Source: Pseudomonas veronii
GTDB taxonomy: Bacteria; Pseudomonadota; Gammaproteobacteria; Pseudomonadales; Pseudomonadaceae
Direction of reading: 5' to 3'
DNA length: 64,000 nt
Assembly (NCBI RefSeq): GCF_001439695.1
Contig: NZ_JYLL01000029.1
Location: 1 to 64,000, forward strand
Positions 39,057-47,734 of the stretch are shown in pieces. The position numbers and the translations under genes were made by a program. The notes under the pieces are model-generated. The model saw only the letters and a list, made by a program, of their open reading frames with translations, was not told the DNA's origin and did no database searches. The first letter of the stretch is position 1. Each line of letters begins with the position of its first letter.

Positions 39057-39193
39057 CGTGGTGTACTCCATGTGCGAGGGGGAGGCTGGACACTAACAGC
39101 GGGCTGCGGGGAGCGTCAAAATACAGATGGGCTGTTTTTTTGCGCGCATGCACGAGGCCGCGAGGGACGCGGCGCAGCTTTTTCGGCGGCTCG

Positions 39194-39222
39194 GAAAAAA
39201 ATGCCCCGACGGGCCGGGGCAT
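39194..39222 (-). terminator. Terminator of the monooxygenase operon
   Basis: ATGCCCC (39201-39207) pairs with GGGGCAT (39216-39222); seven T follow in the leftward direction. It ends the DszA-like/DszC-like transcript before phzF. Confidence 0.8.
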
Positions 39223-39249
39223 TTCAGGTCGCGGTTTTACGTGCTGGCG

Positions 39250-40500
39250 CTATTTCGCTGCTTGGTTTTGCGGGCCGCCACTGCCGATCTGCCACACGTA
39301 GGGCGGTTCGGTGCCGTTGATTTCCCAATCACCGATGATCCGCTCTTTATAGATCAATGGATTATGCGAGGCCGCGGTGCGCGCATTGCGCCAGTGGCGG
39401 TCGAGTTGCAGGCTCGTGCGTGCGGCGGAAGCGCCCAGGGCGTTGAACAGGTCGCTGGTGGCGCGAAGCACCAGCTCGGCAATCACCACTTGCGCTTGGG
39501 CCGACTCCAGCTCCGCAGCGATGTTGGCCTCGCGTTCGACCTGCGCATCCTTGGCGAAGTGCGCCACGTAGGCGCGTTGCGACGCCGCGGCGGCGCGCAG
39601 GGCGGCCGCTTCGGCGGTGTAGACCTGCGCCGAGGCTTTGCCGACCACCTGCTGCACCTGGGCATCGTCACGCACCGCTGCCGCATTGCCATGGCTGAAC
39701 ACCCGGGCGCGAACACGTACCTGTTGGGCCACCTCTCGCACAGCCGCCTGCCCCGACCCGACCAGGACGGCCAGCAGGGTCAGTTGGTAAAACGCCGTCT
39801 GGTATTTAAAGCGCGTCGAGAAGTCGATCAGGTGGTCGTCTTCGACCACTGCGTTTTCAAACACTGACGTGCCGCTGCCGGTGGTGCGCTGCCCAAAGCC
39901 ATCCCAATCGTCGCTTTGCCGCACACCCGGTTGCTGCACGCGGACCGCCGCGATCACGTCGGCGCCGGTGTCGTCCCGTTGGGCGTACAGGTCGATCCAG
40001 TCGGCGAACAGGCTGCCGGTGCTGTAGAACTTGGTGCCGTTGGCGACCCATTGCTCGCCCTGGCGGCTGATGCGGGTAATCACCTGGCCGATCTTCACGT
40101 CGCCGACTTCGGTCCAGGCATTGCCGACCAGTTCCCCGGCCACAAACCGCTCGAACCAGGCGTTCTGGGCGCTGAATGCCTGGGCATTGAGGCGGTCTTC
40201 GACAAACGCAAAATGCCCGCGCAGGGCTTGTGTCACGTTGGAGTCGGCGGCCGCCAGTTCAATCAACAGTTGGAACAGTTGCGGCAGCGAGGCGCCGGCC
40301 CCGCCGAATTCGACCGGGACACGCACGGCGCCGAACCCGGCGTGCTTGAGCCATTGGATCGGTTCGAACGGCAGCGTGCGGCTGCGTTCGCGCTCGACCG
40401 CCCCTTCGGCAATCCGCGCAAAGATCGGCCGAAAACGCGCGGCGAGCGCTTCGTAATCGGTGCCGACAGACAATGTATTCAGCGTGGTGAAACTGGACAT
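39250..40500 (-). CDS. DszC/SfnC-like flavin-dependent monooxygenase (acyl-CoA dehydrogenase fold)
   Basis: A 416-residue acyl-CoA-dehydrogenase-fold protein. The sequence (VPVEFGGAGASLPQLFQLLIELAAADSNVTQALRGHFAFVED) and C-terminal QLDRHWRNARTAASHNPLIYKERIIGDWEINGTEPP are typical of the DszC/SfnC group, which uses FMNH2 from a separate reductase to oxidise sulfur compounds, and it lacks the catalytic Glu region of true acyl-CoA dehydrogenases. It is 31 bp downstream of the DszA-like gene in the same operon. Confidence 0.82.
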   Translation of the reverse strand: MSSFTTLNTLSVGTDYEALAARFRPIFARIAEGAVERERSRTLPFEPIQWLKHAGFGAVRVPVEFGGAGASLPQLFQLLIELAAADSNVTQALRGHFAFVEDRLNAQAFSAQNAWFERFVAGELVGNAWTEVGDVKIGQVITRISRQGEQWVANGTKFYSTGSLFADWIDLYAQRDDTGADVIAAVRVQQPGVRQSDDWDGFGQRTTGSGTSVFENAVVEDDHLIDFSTRFKYQTAFYQLTLLAVLVGSGQAAVREVAQQVRVRARVFSHGNAAAVRDDAQVQQVVGKASAQVYTAEAAALRAAAASQRAYVAHFAKDAQVEREANIAAELESAQAQVVIAELVLRATSDLFNALGASAARTSLQLDRHWRNARTAASHNPLIYKERIIGDWEINGTEPPYVWQIGSGGPQNQAAK

Positions 40501-40531
40501 AGGATGAATTCCTCTTCAGCGCAGTCAAGCG

Positions 40532-41959
40532 TCAAGTCAGGTCGGAGAATCTGGACGGTTTGGTGTGGTCGGTGGCGTTGGCGCCGGTTTTGAACGCTCC
40601 GCGATAACGCGCCGCCGGATGGTCATCGGCGGCGTAGGGCGAAGTGCCGTCGAGGAGGTTTTCGCGCAGGGTGTCGCCCTCATAGGAGGTGCGGACACGG
40701 CCCCGGCGTTGCAGCTCGGGAACGATGAACTCGACGAGGTCTTCGAAGGTGCCCGGGGTGATCGCATAGGCCAGGTTGAACCCGTCGATACCACCGACGT
40801 CCACCCAGCGCTCCATCTCGTCGGCCACCGTTTTCGGGCCGCCCACCAGCACTGGGCCCAAGCCGCCGATGCTGCGGTGTTTGATGATGTCGCGCGGCGT
40901 CCACTTGCGGTCGGGGTCGGCGGTGGCGAGCAGTTCCAGCACCGAGCGGATGCTGTCGTTGTCGATCGCTTCCAGGGGTTGGTCCGGGTCGTATTCGGAG
41001 AAATCGATACCGGTCCAGCCGCCGTAAAACGACAACATGCCTTCGCCGTTGGCATAGCTCAGGTAGTCGCGGTATTTGGCTTGCGCGGCTTCATCGCTTT
41101 CACCGGTGATCACCGTCAGCAGTGTGAACACCTTGACCGAGTCACGGCTGCGGCCGGCTGCCACGGCGCGGTTGCGGATGTCATCGGAGACCTCGCGCGC
41201 CTGTTCGGCGGTGGCCGGGCTGATGAACACCCCTTCGGCGTGCTTGGCGGCAAAGGCGCGGCCACGGCTGGAAGCGCCGGCCTGGAAAATCACCGGGGTG
41301 CGCTGTGGCGACGGCTCGGACAGATGAATGCCCGGCACATCGTAGTATTTGCCCTTGTGGCCGATCGGATGGACTTTGCTCGGGTCGGTAAAAACCCCGC
41401 GCTCGCGGTCACGCAGCACCGCGTCTTCATCCCAGGAGCCTTCCCACAGCTTGTAGGTCACGTCCAGAAACTCATCGGCGATGTCATAGCGTTCGTCGTG
41501 GGAAATCTGTTGCTTGAGGCCCAGGTTGACCGCCGCGCTGTTGAGGTACGAGGTCACCACGTTCCACGCCACGCGGCCTTTGGTCAGGTGGTCGAGGGTC
41601 GAGAACTTTCGCGCCAGGGCGTAAGGCTGTTCGTAGGTCAGCGCCGAGGTCACGCCAAAGCCCAAGTGCTTGGTGACGGTGGCCATGGCCGGCACTTGAA
41701 AGAACGGATCGTTGACCGGCACCTGGTCGGCGTCGAGCAAGGAGGTTTCCACCGAGCCGCGATAGATGTCATAGACGCCGACGACGTCGGCGATAAACAC
41801 CGAGTCGAAATAGCCGCGCTCAAGCAGCTTGGCCAACTCGACCCAGTAATCGAGATCCTTGTATTTCCATGCCTGGCTGTCCGGGTGACGCCAGGTGCCC
41901 GCGGCCTGATGACTCACGCAGGTCATTTCAAACGCATTGAGGATAATGCGGGAAGCCAT
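40532..41959 (-). CDS. DszA/NtaA/SnaA-type LLM flavin-dependent monooxygenase
   Basis: A 475-residue luciferase-like monooxygenase of the NtaA/SnaA/DszA subgroup: LNAFEMTCVSHQAAGTWRHPDS at the start, GRVAWNVVTSYLNSAAVNLGL in the core, VIFQAGASSRGRAFAAKHAEGVFI for FMN binding. Such enzymes use FMNH2 and O2 to cleave C-S or C-N bonds. First gene of a two-gene operon with the DszC-like enzyme; a sigma-54-type promoter lies 72 bp upstream. Confidence 0.88.
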   Translation of the reverse strand: MASRIILNAFEMTCVSHQAAGTWRHPDSQAWKYKDLDYWVELAKLLERGYFDSVFIADVVGVYDIYRGSVETSLLDADQVPVNDPFFQVPAMATVTKHLGFGVTSALTYEQPYALARKFSTLDHLTKGRVAWNVVTSYLNSAAVNLGLKQQISHDERYDIADEFLDVTYKLWEGSWDEDAVLRDRERGVFTDPSKVHPIGHKGKYYDVPGIHLSEPSPQRTPVIFQAGASSRGRAFAAKHAEGVFISPATAEQAREVSDDIRNRAVAAGRSRDSVKVFTLLTVITGESDEAAQAKYRDYLSYANGEGMLSFYGGWTGIDFSEYDPDQPLEAIDNDSIRSVLELLATADPDRKWTPRDIIKHRSIGGLGPVLVGGPKTVADEMERWVDVGGIDGFNLAYAITPGTFEDLVEFIVPELQRRGRVRTSYEGDTLRENLLDGTSPYAADDHPAARYRGAFKTGANATDHTKPSRFSDLT

Positions 41960-42030
41960 AGTCGATTAACTCCAGTTGTCTTGATTCATGGGGCACGCAG
42001 GGCCGTTCACTCGTGGTTTGAGGGGGTGAT

Positions 42031-42046
42031 TGCATGGTTCATGCCG
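42031..42046 (-). promoter_or_regulatory. Sigma-54 promoter upstream of the DszA-like gene
   Basis: On the minus strand this reads CGGCATGAACCATGCA: GG at -24 and GC at -12 with the correct 10-base spacing and TGCA at the -12 end, close to TGGCACG-N4-TTGCA. It is 72 bp before the ATG. Confidence 0.6.
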
Positions 42047-42159
42047 AGTGCCAAAGGCCCGTAATGCCTGGGTTTTGTCGGTTCCTGGGGCTGGCGGCCT
42101 ATCACTGGAGCAACACTTTGTTGTTCTGGTGAACGGTGGCGAACACCCGGCGCGTGTGG

Positions 42160-43332
42160 TCAGGAATAGAAACTCGGTGTCGGCGGTTTTTGCTTCAACG
42201 CCCATTCGCCGAGTTCGCGGATGCGGTAGTCCACCGGGTCGTGCAGGGTCTGGGTCCGCAGGTTGCGCCAGTAGCGGTCGAAGCGCCGCGAGGCGTGGGT
42301 GGCGCGGGCGCCTGTCACCTCAAACAGCCTCGAACTGAGGTCCAGGCCCACTCGCGTGGCGTGGACCTTGGCGCTGCCGATGGCCAGGGCCAGGTTCGCC
42401 CGTTCCTCGGCGCGCAGTTGTTCGCCACGGTTCCAGGCCTTGTCGAACAACGCATTGGCCCGTTCGGCCAGGGCGCGGACTGCCTCCAGGCCGGCCCAGA
42501 ACTCGCCGTAGTGGGCCAGCACATACGGGTCGTCGACCGCCCGCTCGACCTCGGACTTGAACCAGGCGCGTGCTTCGTGGGTGGTGTAGTGCTGCGCCTG
42601 CTCGAAGGCGCCTTCGGCAATGCCGAGGAATAGGTTGACGAAGGTCAGTTGCGCCAACAGCGGTCGCAGCCCGGAAAACACCGTGCTCAGCGGGCCCGGG
42701 TCCAGCAGCAGTTCATCTGCGGCGACCCGCACGCGTTCGAAACGGGCGCTGCCGCTGTCGGTCTGGCGTTGGCCCATGTTGTTCCAGTCGTTGAGCAGGG
42801 TAATGCCGGCGCGGTCGGTGGGGATCGCGGCGATCAGCAGTTTGCCTGTGCCACTGTCCTCCAGCGCCGAGGCGATCAGGCGGTCGGAGTCGCTGGCCCC
42901 GGAACAGAAGCTTTTCATTCCGGTGAACTCGCGCCCGCCGTCCACACGCGTGGCCACGGTGCGGGTGTCCAGCGGGTTGAGCGCGTTGCCCCAGAACCAA
43001 CGCTGGCGGACCGTCTGCTCCAGCCAGGGCTGCCACTGATCGGGCCGCGAGAACAGGCGCACGGTGGCGAGCATCAAGTGTTGGAAACCGAACACGTGGG
43101 CCATCGAACTGTCGACCTTGGCGAACTCGCGCACGATGTTCAGGGTGTCGCTCCAGCTGGCGCCGAGGCCGCCGAATTCATGGGGAATACTCAGGGTCAG
43201 CAGGCCGCTGTCGCGCAGGGCATCACGCTCGCGCTTGGGTGTGCCGCCGCGTTCGTCGCGCTCGACAGCCGTACTCGCCCAGTCGGCCGCCAGACGGCGG
43301 GCGACCTGCACAGGATCGTTGGGGGTGGTCAC
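42160..43332 (-). CDS. Second DszC/SfnC-like acyl-CoA dehydrogenase-fold monooxygenase
   Basis: A 390-residue protein of the same family as the DszC-like gene nearby. SIPHEFGGLGASWSDTLNIVREFAKVDSSMAHVFGFQHLML and ASRRFDRYWRNLRTQTLHDPVDYRIRELG match the SfnC/DszC pattern. The GTG at 43332 is preceded by AAGGAG (spacing 6), so I prefer it to the TTG at 43359. It lies downstream of the amidohydrolase (78 bp apart) and probably belongs to the SsuD-like operon. Confidence 0.82.
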   Translation of the reverse strand: MTTPNDPVQVARRLAADWASTAVERDERGGTPKRERDALRDSGLLTLSIPHEFGGLGASWSDTLNIVREFAKVDSSMAHVFGFQHLMLATVRLFSRPDQWQPWLEQTVRQRWFWGNALNPLDTRTVATRVDGGREFTGMKSFCSGASDSDRLIASALEDSGTGKLLIAAIPTDRAGITLLNDWNNMGQRQTDSGSARFERVRVAADELLLDPGPLSTVFSGLRPLLAQLTFVNLFLGIAEGAFEQAQHYTTHEARAWFKSEVERAVDDPYVLAHYGEFWAGLEAVRALAERANALFDKAWNRGEQLRAEERANLALAIGSAKVHATRVGLDLSSRLFEVTGARATHASRRFDRYWRNLRTQTLHDPVDYRIRELGEWALKQKPPTPSFYS

Positions 43333-43410
43333 AGGGGAACTCCTTGCAATGGAAAACAACGCCAGGTCGGCCTGGGTGGCGGTCGGTCCCGGCGTGTGGC
43401 GCGACGTGTT

Positions 43411-44256
43411 CTACAACCCGAACAGGCGGGCGGCGTTGCCATAGAGGACGTTGTCGAGCACCTCGGGTCGCAAACCCAGGCGCAGGACATCCTCGATGGA
43501 TTGGCGAATCGGGCGGAACGGATAGGACGAGCCGAACAACAGCTGCTCTGCCAGAAAGCCGTTGGCCGCTTGCACGTAGGCTTCGCTGCCGGGCTGGAAC
43601 AGGTACATGTCCGGCACCAGGTAGATGTTCGGGTAGCGAAAGGCCACGCCGAGCGCTTGCTGCACGTTGGGCCAGTAGCCGTGGTAGCAGACGATCGCCA
43701 ACTGCGGGAATGCCCGGGCGACCTTGGCCAGGCGTTCGGGGTTGTTGAAGGCGGGGTCCGGGGTGGTTGGCCCGCTCATCAGAAACAGCGGAATACCGCG
43801 TGCCTGCAAATGCTCGTAGATCGGCCAGTACAACGGGTCATCCGCCTGCCTGGCCGGTTCGCCAAACCCCGGCTCCAGGTCGATGCCGGCCAGGCCCAGC
43901 CCTGAGATGGCGCGCTCGATTTCGCCCAGTGCGCCGTCGATACCCTGCAGCGCCGGGTCGATGCTGGCGATGCCGAGCAGCTCAGCGTGGTCGCGCACAA
44001 TGCTGTGAATCAGGTCGTTGGGCAGATGCTGGCCGGGGGTGTGCCGACCGACCACCACCGCCCGGCTCAACCCGGCGTCGCGCACTTCATCGAGAAACCC
44101 CTGGGGTGTGCGCGAACGGGCGAAGTGCTCGTCGTCGCCACGCGTGCCCACCCGCCGGTTCAGCCAGCGGGCGGTGGCGGTCTCGGCGCTGCCTGGGGTG
44201 GCGCCGAAAAAATCATGCAGGTACGCCGGGCGGCAGCGCATATCAATCACGTTCAT
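43411..44256 (-). CDS. Amidohydrolase family 2 protein
   Basis: A 281-residue TIM-barrel metal-dependent hydrolase: MNVIDMRCRPAYLHDFFG at the start, FGEPARQADDPLYWPIYEHLQARGIPLFLMSG in the centre, AIVCYHGYWPNVQQALG and LLFGSSYPFRP near the end. Starts on the ATG that overlaps the SsuD-like stop (ATGA), so they are coupled. The first metal-binding HxH is altered (RCRP instead of HxH), as in some members of this family, so activity may differ. It could hydrolyse a product of the neighbouring monooxygenases. Confidence 0.78.
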   Translation of the reverse strand: MNVIDMRCRPAYLHDFFGATPGSAETATARWLNRRVGTRGDDEHFARSRTPQGFLDEVRDAGLSRAVVVGRHTPGQHLPNDLIHSIVRDHAELLGIASIDPALQGIDGALGEIERAISGLGLAGIDLEPGFGEPARQADDPLYWPIYEHLQARGIPLFLMSGPTTPDPAFNNPERLAKVARAFPQLAIVCYHGYWPNVQQALGVAFRYPNIYLVPDMYLFQPGSEAYVQAANGFLAEQLLFGSSYPFRPIRQSIEDVLRLGLRPEVLDNVLYGNAARLFGL

Positions 44257-45398
44257 GCCGTGGCCTCTTCCTTGGCCGAGGTGTGGCCGGCGCGCACGTC
44301 GAACGCGCCGCCGGTGAGTACTTGGTCGCGGACCGTGACAGGCTGTTTGCCCAACAGCGGGAACACCAGTTCGGCAAAGCGGAAAGCCTCTTCCAGGTGC
44401 GGGTAGCCGGACAGTACAAAGCGGTCTACGCCGAGGTCGGCATATTCCTGCAGACGCTTGGCCACGGTCTCGGGGTCGCCCACCAGCGCCGTACCGGCGC
44501 CGCCGCGCACCAGGCCGACACCGGCCCACAGGTTGGGCGAGACCTCGAGTTTGTCGCGCTGTCCGCCATGCAAGGCGGCCATGCGGCGCTGGCCTTCGGA
44601 GTCCATCTTGGCGTAGTTCTCTTGGGCGTCGGCGATCACATCGTCGTCGAGGTGGCTGATCAGCTCTTCGGCCGCCGCCCAGGCCTGCTCGTTGGTTTCA
44701 CGCACGATCACATGCAGGCGCACGCCGAAATGCAGGGTGCGGCCATATTTTTTCGCGCGCTCGCGCACATCGGCGATCTTCGCGGCCACGGCCGCCGGCG
44801 GTTCGCCCCAGGTCAGGTAGGCGTCGACCTGTTGCGCCGCCAGCTCATGGGCGGCCGGGGACGACCCGCCAAAATACAGGGGCGGGTGCGGTTGCTGCAC
44901 GGGTTTGAAGAAGTTCTGCGCGCCTTCGACGCGCACATGCTTACCGGTGAAATCCACCACCTCGCCACTGAGCAAGCGACGCCACACGTTGAGGAATTCG
45001 CCAGCGGCTTCGTAGCGTTGGTCGTGGTCGAGGAAAATACCGTCGGCGGCCAACTCGGTGGCATCACCACCGGGCACCACGTTGAGTAACAGGCGGCCGT
45101 TGCTGGCCTGGTCCAGTGTGGCCGCTTGACGGGCCGACGCCGTGGGGTTGCCCAGCGAGGTGCGCAGCGCCACCAGCAACTTCAGGCGATGGGTGACCGG
45201 TACCAGGCTGGCGGCGGTAATCCATGGGTCCAGGCAACTGCTGCCGGTGGGAATCAACACCCCGTCATAGCCCAGGCTCTCGGCGGCGACCGCGATTTGC
45301 TGCATGTACTGATTGGTGGCCGGGCGGCCGCTGTCGGATCGGCCCAGGTAACGGGTGTCGCCGGAGGTGGGCAGAAACCAAAAAATATCAAGACTCAT
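44253..45398 (-). CDS. SsuD-like LLM flavin-dependent alkanesulfonate-type monooxygenase
   Basis: A 381-residue luciferase-like monooxygenase: MSLDIFWFLPTSGDTRYLG, QIAVAAESLGYDGVLIPTG, GRLLLNVVPGGDATELAADG and YFGGSSPAAHELAAQQVDAYLTWGEPP are near-identical in type to SsuD, which releases sulfite from alkanesulfonates using FMNH2. The exact length equals SsuD. I start at 45398 (GAGGAG seven bases upstream). No ssuE or ssuABC is adjacent, so this is a paralogue; substrate unknown. It heads the leftward operon with the amidohydrolase. Confidence 0.9.
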   Translation of the reverse strand: MSLDIFWFLPTSGDTRYLGRSDSGRPATNQYMQQIAVAAESLGYDGVLIPTGSSCLDPWITAASLVPVTHRLKLLVALRTSLGNPTASARQAATLDQASNGRLLLNVVPGGDATELAADGIFLDHDQRYEAAGEFLNVWRRLLSGEVVDFTGKHVRVEGAQNFFKPVQQPHPPLYFGGSSPAAHELAAQQVDAYLTWGEPPAAVAAKIADVRERAKKYGRTLHFGVRLHVIVRETNEQAWAAAEELISHLDDDVIADAQENYAKMDSEGQRRMAALHGGQRDKLEVSPNLWAGVGLVRGGAGTALVGDPETVAKRLQEYADLGVDRFVLSGYPHLEEAFRFAELVFPLLGKQPVTVRDQVLTGGAFDVRAGHTSAKEEATA

Positions 45399-45542
45399 CA
45401 ACATGCTCCTCGCTGCAAAAATAAGAAGCCCGCTGCCTTGGGTAAGGTAAGACGGCAGCAGGTTGTGCAACGCAGGGCCGGCACGGCTCTAGGGAGGCGC
45501 TTGTTGGAACAAGTCTGTGGCTGTGGCCGATGGTTCTGAAGG

Positions 45543-45559
45543 AGCAAGCATCGTACCAA
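45543..45559 (-). promoter_or_regulatory. Sigma-54 promoter for the SsuD-like operon
   Basis: Minus strand TTGGTACGATGCTTGCT matches the consensus YTGGCACG-N4-TTGCW at every position but one (C to T after GG). The 5' leader would be about 130 bases. Confidence 0.65.
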
Positions 45560-45643
45560 CCCATCAACTTATTGATTTGTAAGGTGATTGTTGTTTTTTG
45601 GCGAGGCGCTGAGTGTCGCTGGAGGAGAGGAAGTGTTGAACCA

Positions 45644-45697
45644 CTGTTGCCTGGCAGACAGTTGTGCACAAAGCGGGAAGTGTTCGCAGGGCAACAG
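45644..45697. promoter_or_regulatory. Inverted repeat, candidate activator site
   Basis: CTGTTGCC (45644-45651) and GGCAACAG (45690-45697) face each other between the two divergent sigma-54 elements, 150 bp or less from each. Such positions fit upstream activating sites for sigma-54 enhancer-binding proteins. Confidence 0.35.
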
Positions 45698-45780
45698 GTG
45701 TTAAGCAGGCTGTGCCGAATCAATACATGATTGTGCTCGAGGTTTTTATATAAGTGATTGATAAATAACGATTTAAACCT

Positions 45781-45796
45781 TGGCATGGAGACTGCA
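45781..45796 (+). promoter_or_regulatory. Sigma-54 promoter for the ABC transporter operon
   Basis: TGGCATGGAGACTGCA has the -24 GG and -12 GC with 10 bases between and the TGCA end; only the -24 C to T and one other non-invariant base differ from the consensus. It lies 36 bp before the first ATG of the operon. Confidence 0.65.
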
Positions 45797-45831
45797 GAAG
45801 GGCCTGTATAGCACTCTGAAGGAGAGTCCCC

Positions 45832-46923
45832 ATGGCCCAGACACTGCCTCTGGCGTTGTTACAGCAAGCCCAGGCCCGAGGTGCGGCGATTGCCCTGCGC
45901 TACAAGCGCCTGGGCATCTGGCATGCGCGCACTTGGAGCGAGTTGGCGCAGGAGGTCAGCCGCCTGGCGGCAGCCCTGCATCAGCGCGGGTTCAGTCGCC
46001 ACGACGATTTACTGATCATCAGCCAGGCCCGTTCCGAAGCCTTGTTACTGGCCCTGGCCGCGCAGTGGCTGGGCGGCAGCGTCACCCTGCTGGACCCCGA
46101 ACGCGACAACCGCGCATTGCTGGCCCGGCTGCGCCCGAGCTTCGTGCTGGCCGAAACCCTGGAGGCGGTGCAACAGGTCGGTCATGCCGATCGTGCGCCT
46201 CCGGTATTGCTGTTCCTCGACGGGCGCGGTCTGAACGCCGGTGACGGGAAGGGGTTGAGCGCTTACGCCGATTTGTCCGCTGGCGTGGCGGCGGAACCGC
46301 CGGCCTGCGCCACTGATTCCGCAGCCGTCGCCTTCGTGTTCCATGCCGATACGCATGGGCCTTCCCTGCGGTTGAGCCATGCGCAATTGCTGGGGGGCGC
46401 ACGCAAGCTGGTGGCGCGCGAGCAACTGAGCGGCGCTGAAGAAGCCTTGGCCGCCCGCGTGTTCGCCGCCAGCGGTCAGGCGCGTTACCTGCTGGCGCCC
46501 TGGCTCTGCGCCGGGTTCTGCCTGAATTTCCCGGAAGCCATGGCCACGCGCGATACCGATCGCCGTGAATTGGGGCCAACCCTGGTGCTGGGCACGCGTG
46601 AGTCCTATGCCCGTCTGGAGCTGTGGGCCCGAGAGCGCCTACCGTTGCCCGGCACGCTCGCGCATCGGGTGTACCGCTGGGCAATGACGCCGGATGCCCA
46701 GGGTTTGCGCCGCTGGCTCGGCTACTGGCTGGTCCGCAGACCCTTGCTCGATGTGTTGGGCATGAGCCGCCTGCGCGTGCCGTTGCTGGTCGGGCCCGCG
46801 CTGAGCCAAGAGAGCGCCGCTTTCTTTGCTGCTTTGGGCATCCATCCGGGCGCCTGGCAGGAACCTTCCGCCCGGCCGGAACGTGCCGAGGCCCACACCC
46901 ACCTGATTTCTCACTCCGTCTGA
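45832..46923 (+). CDS. Truncated, degenerate acyl-CoA ligase-like (AMP-binding) protein
   Basis: A 363-residue protein resembling the N-terminal half of AMP-forming acyl-CoA ligases encoded beside liv-type importers. RYKRLGIWHARTWSELAQEVSRLAAAL and LLLALAAQWLGGSVTLLDPE fit. The adenylation P-loop TSGTTGxPKG is replaced by HADTHGPSLR (about 171-180), while the following LSHAQLL is kept. The C-terminal half that forms the active site is absent, and the gene ends just before the ATPase gene, so no hidden frame continues it. It is probably not a ligase; a structural or regulatory role is possible. First gene of the sigma-54-driven operon. Confidence 0.7.
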   Translation: MAQTLPLALLQQAQARGAAIALRYKRLGIWHARTWSELAQEVSRLAAALHQRGFSRHDDLLIISQARSEALLLALAAQWLGGSVTLLDPERDNRALLARLRPSFVLAETLEAVQQVGHADRAPPVLLFLDGRGLNAGDGKGLSAYADLSAGVAAEPPACATDSAAVAFVFHADTHGPSLRLSHAQLLGGARKLVAREQLSGAEEALAARVFAASGQARYLLAPWLCAGFCLNFPEAMATRDTDRRELGPTLVLGTRESYARLELWARERLPLPGTLAHRVYRWAMTPDAQGLRRWLGYWLVRRPLLDVLGMSRLRVPLLVGPALSQESAAFFAALGIHPGAWQEPSARPERAEAHTHLISHSV

Positions 46924-46931
46924 CGAGCCCC

Positions 46932-47732
46932 ATGAGCGCAACCACTGAATCCGAATTACTGCGGCTCGATGACATCTCCCTGTCGTTCAAGGGCGTCAAG
47001 GCCATCACCTCCATCAGCTTCGCCGTGAAGGCCGGGGAAATCTGTGCATTGATCGGCCCCAACGGCGCGGGCAAAAGTTCGCTGCTCAACGTGATCAATG
47101 GCGTCTACCAGGCCCAGAGCGGCAGCATCACCTATGCCGGACAGGCCCGGCGGCGCATGCGCCCGCACCAGGCCGCCGAGCGCGGTATTGCGCGGACCTT
47201 TCAAAACATCGCGCTGTTCAAGGGCATGAGCGTGCTCGACAACGTGCTGACCGGCCGCAACCTCAAGCGCCGCAGTAGTTGGGTCGAGCAGATGCTGCGC
47301 CTGGGCCGTGCGCCTCGCGAGGACGACGAGCAGCGCCTTCACGCCGAACACATCATCGAGTTTCTGCGTATCCACCCCTGGCGCCATGTGCTGGTGGGCA
47401 CGCTGCCTTACGGTTTGCAGAAACGCGTCGAGCTGGCCCGCGCCCTGGCTGCGCAGCCCCGGCTGCTGCTGCTGGATGAACCCATGGCCGGCATGAACGC
47501 TGAAGAGAAGGGCCAGATGAGCCAATTCATCCGCGACATCAACCGCGAGTTCGGCACCACCGTGGTGTTGATCGAGCACGACATCGGGGTGGTCATGGGC
47601 TTGTGCGACCACGTGGTGGTGCTCGATTACGGCCGCAAAATCGGCGATGGCACGCCCGAGCAAGTGCGCGCCAACCCCGATGTGATCGCTGCTTACCTGG
47701 GCACGCGGCGTTCCCGTGCGGAGAGCCACTGA
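46932..47732 (+). CDS. ABC transporter ATPase, LivG type
   Basis: A 266-residue ATPase: Walker A GPNGAGKSS (about 40-48), Q-loop in RTFQNIALFKG, the ABC signature region LPYGLQKRVELARAL (unusual YGLQK in place of LSGGQ), Walker B LLLLDEP, H-loop IEHD. The C-terminal LivG-type extension (VLDYGRKIGDGTPEQVRANPDVIAAYLG) marks the branched-chain amino-acid subfamily. It starts at ATG 46932, eight bases after the previous stop. It is the only ATPase gene in the operon, whereas liv systems usually have two. Confidence 0.9.
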   Translation: MSATTESELLRLDDISLSFKGVKAITSISFAVKAGEICALIGPNGAGKSSLLNVINGVYQAQSGSITYAGQARRRMRPHQAAERGIARTFQNIALFKGMSVLDNVLTGRNLKRRSSWVEQMLRLGRAPREDDEQRLHAEHIIEFLRIHPWRHVLVGTLPYGLQKRVELARALAAQPRLLLLDEPMAGMNAEEKGQMSQFIRDINREFGTTVVLIEHDIGVVMGLCDHVVVLDYGRKIGDGTPEQVRANPDVIAAYLGTRRSRAESH

Positions 47733-47734
47733 AC

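Larger units (their letters stand above)
45399..45831. other. Divergent regulatory region, 433 bp, no gene
   Basis: It separates the SsuD-like operon (left) from the ABC-transporter operon (right) and contains a sigma-54-type element for each direction (45543-45559 and 45781-45796) plus an inverted repeat between them. No coding sequence is evident. Confidence 0.7.

Noticed and set aside
45465..45481. Second sigma-54-like element on the minus strand (GCC...TGCA pattern near 45465)
   Set aside because: The GG and GC are one base too close; the better match at 45543-45559 has correct spacing.
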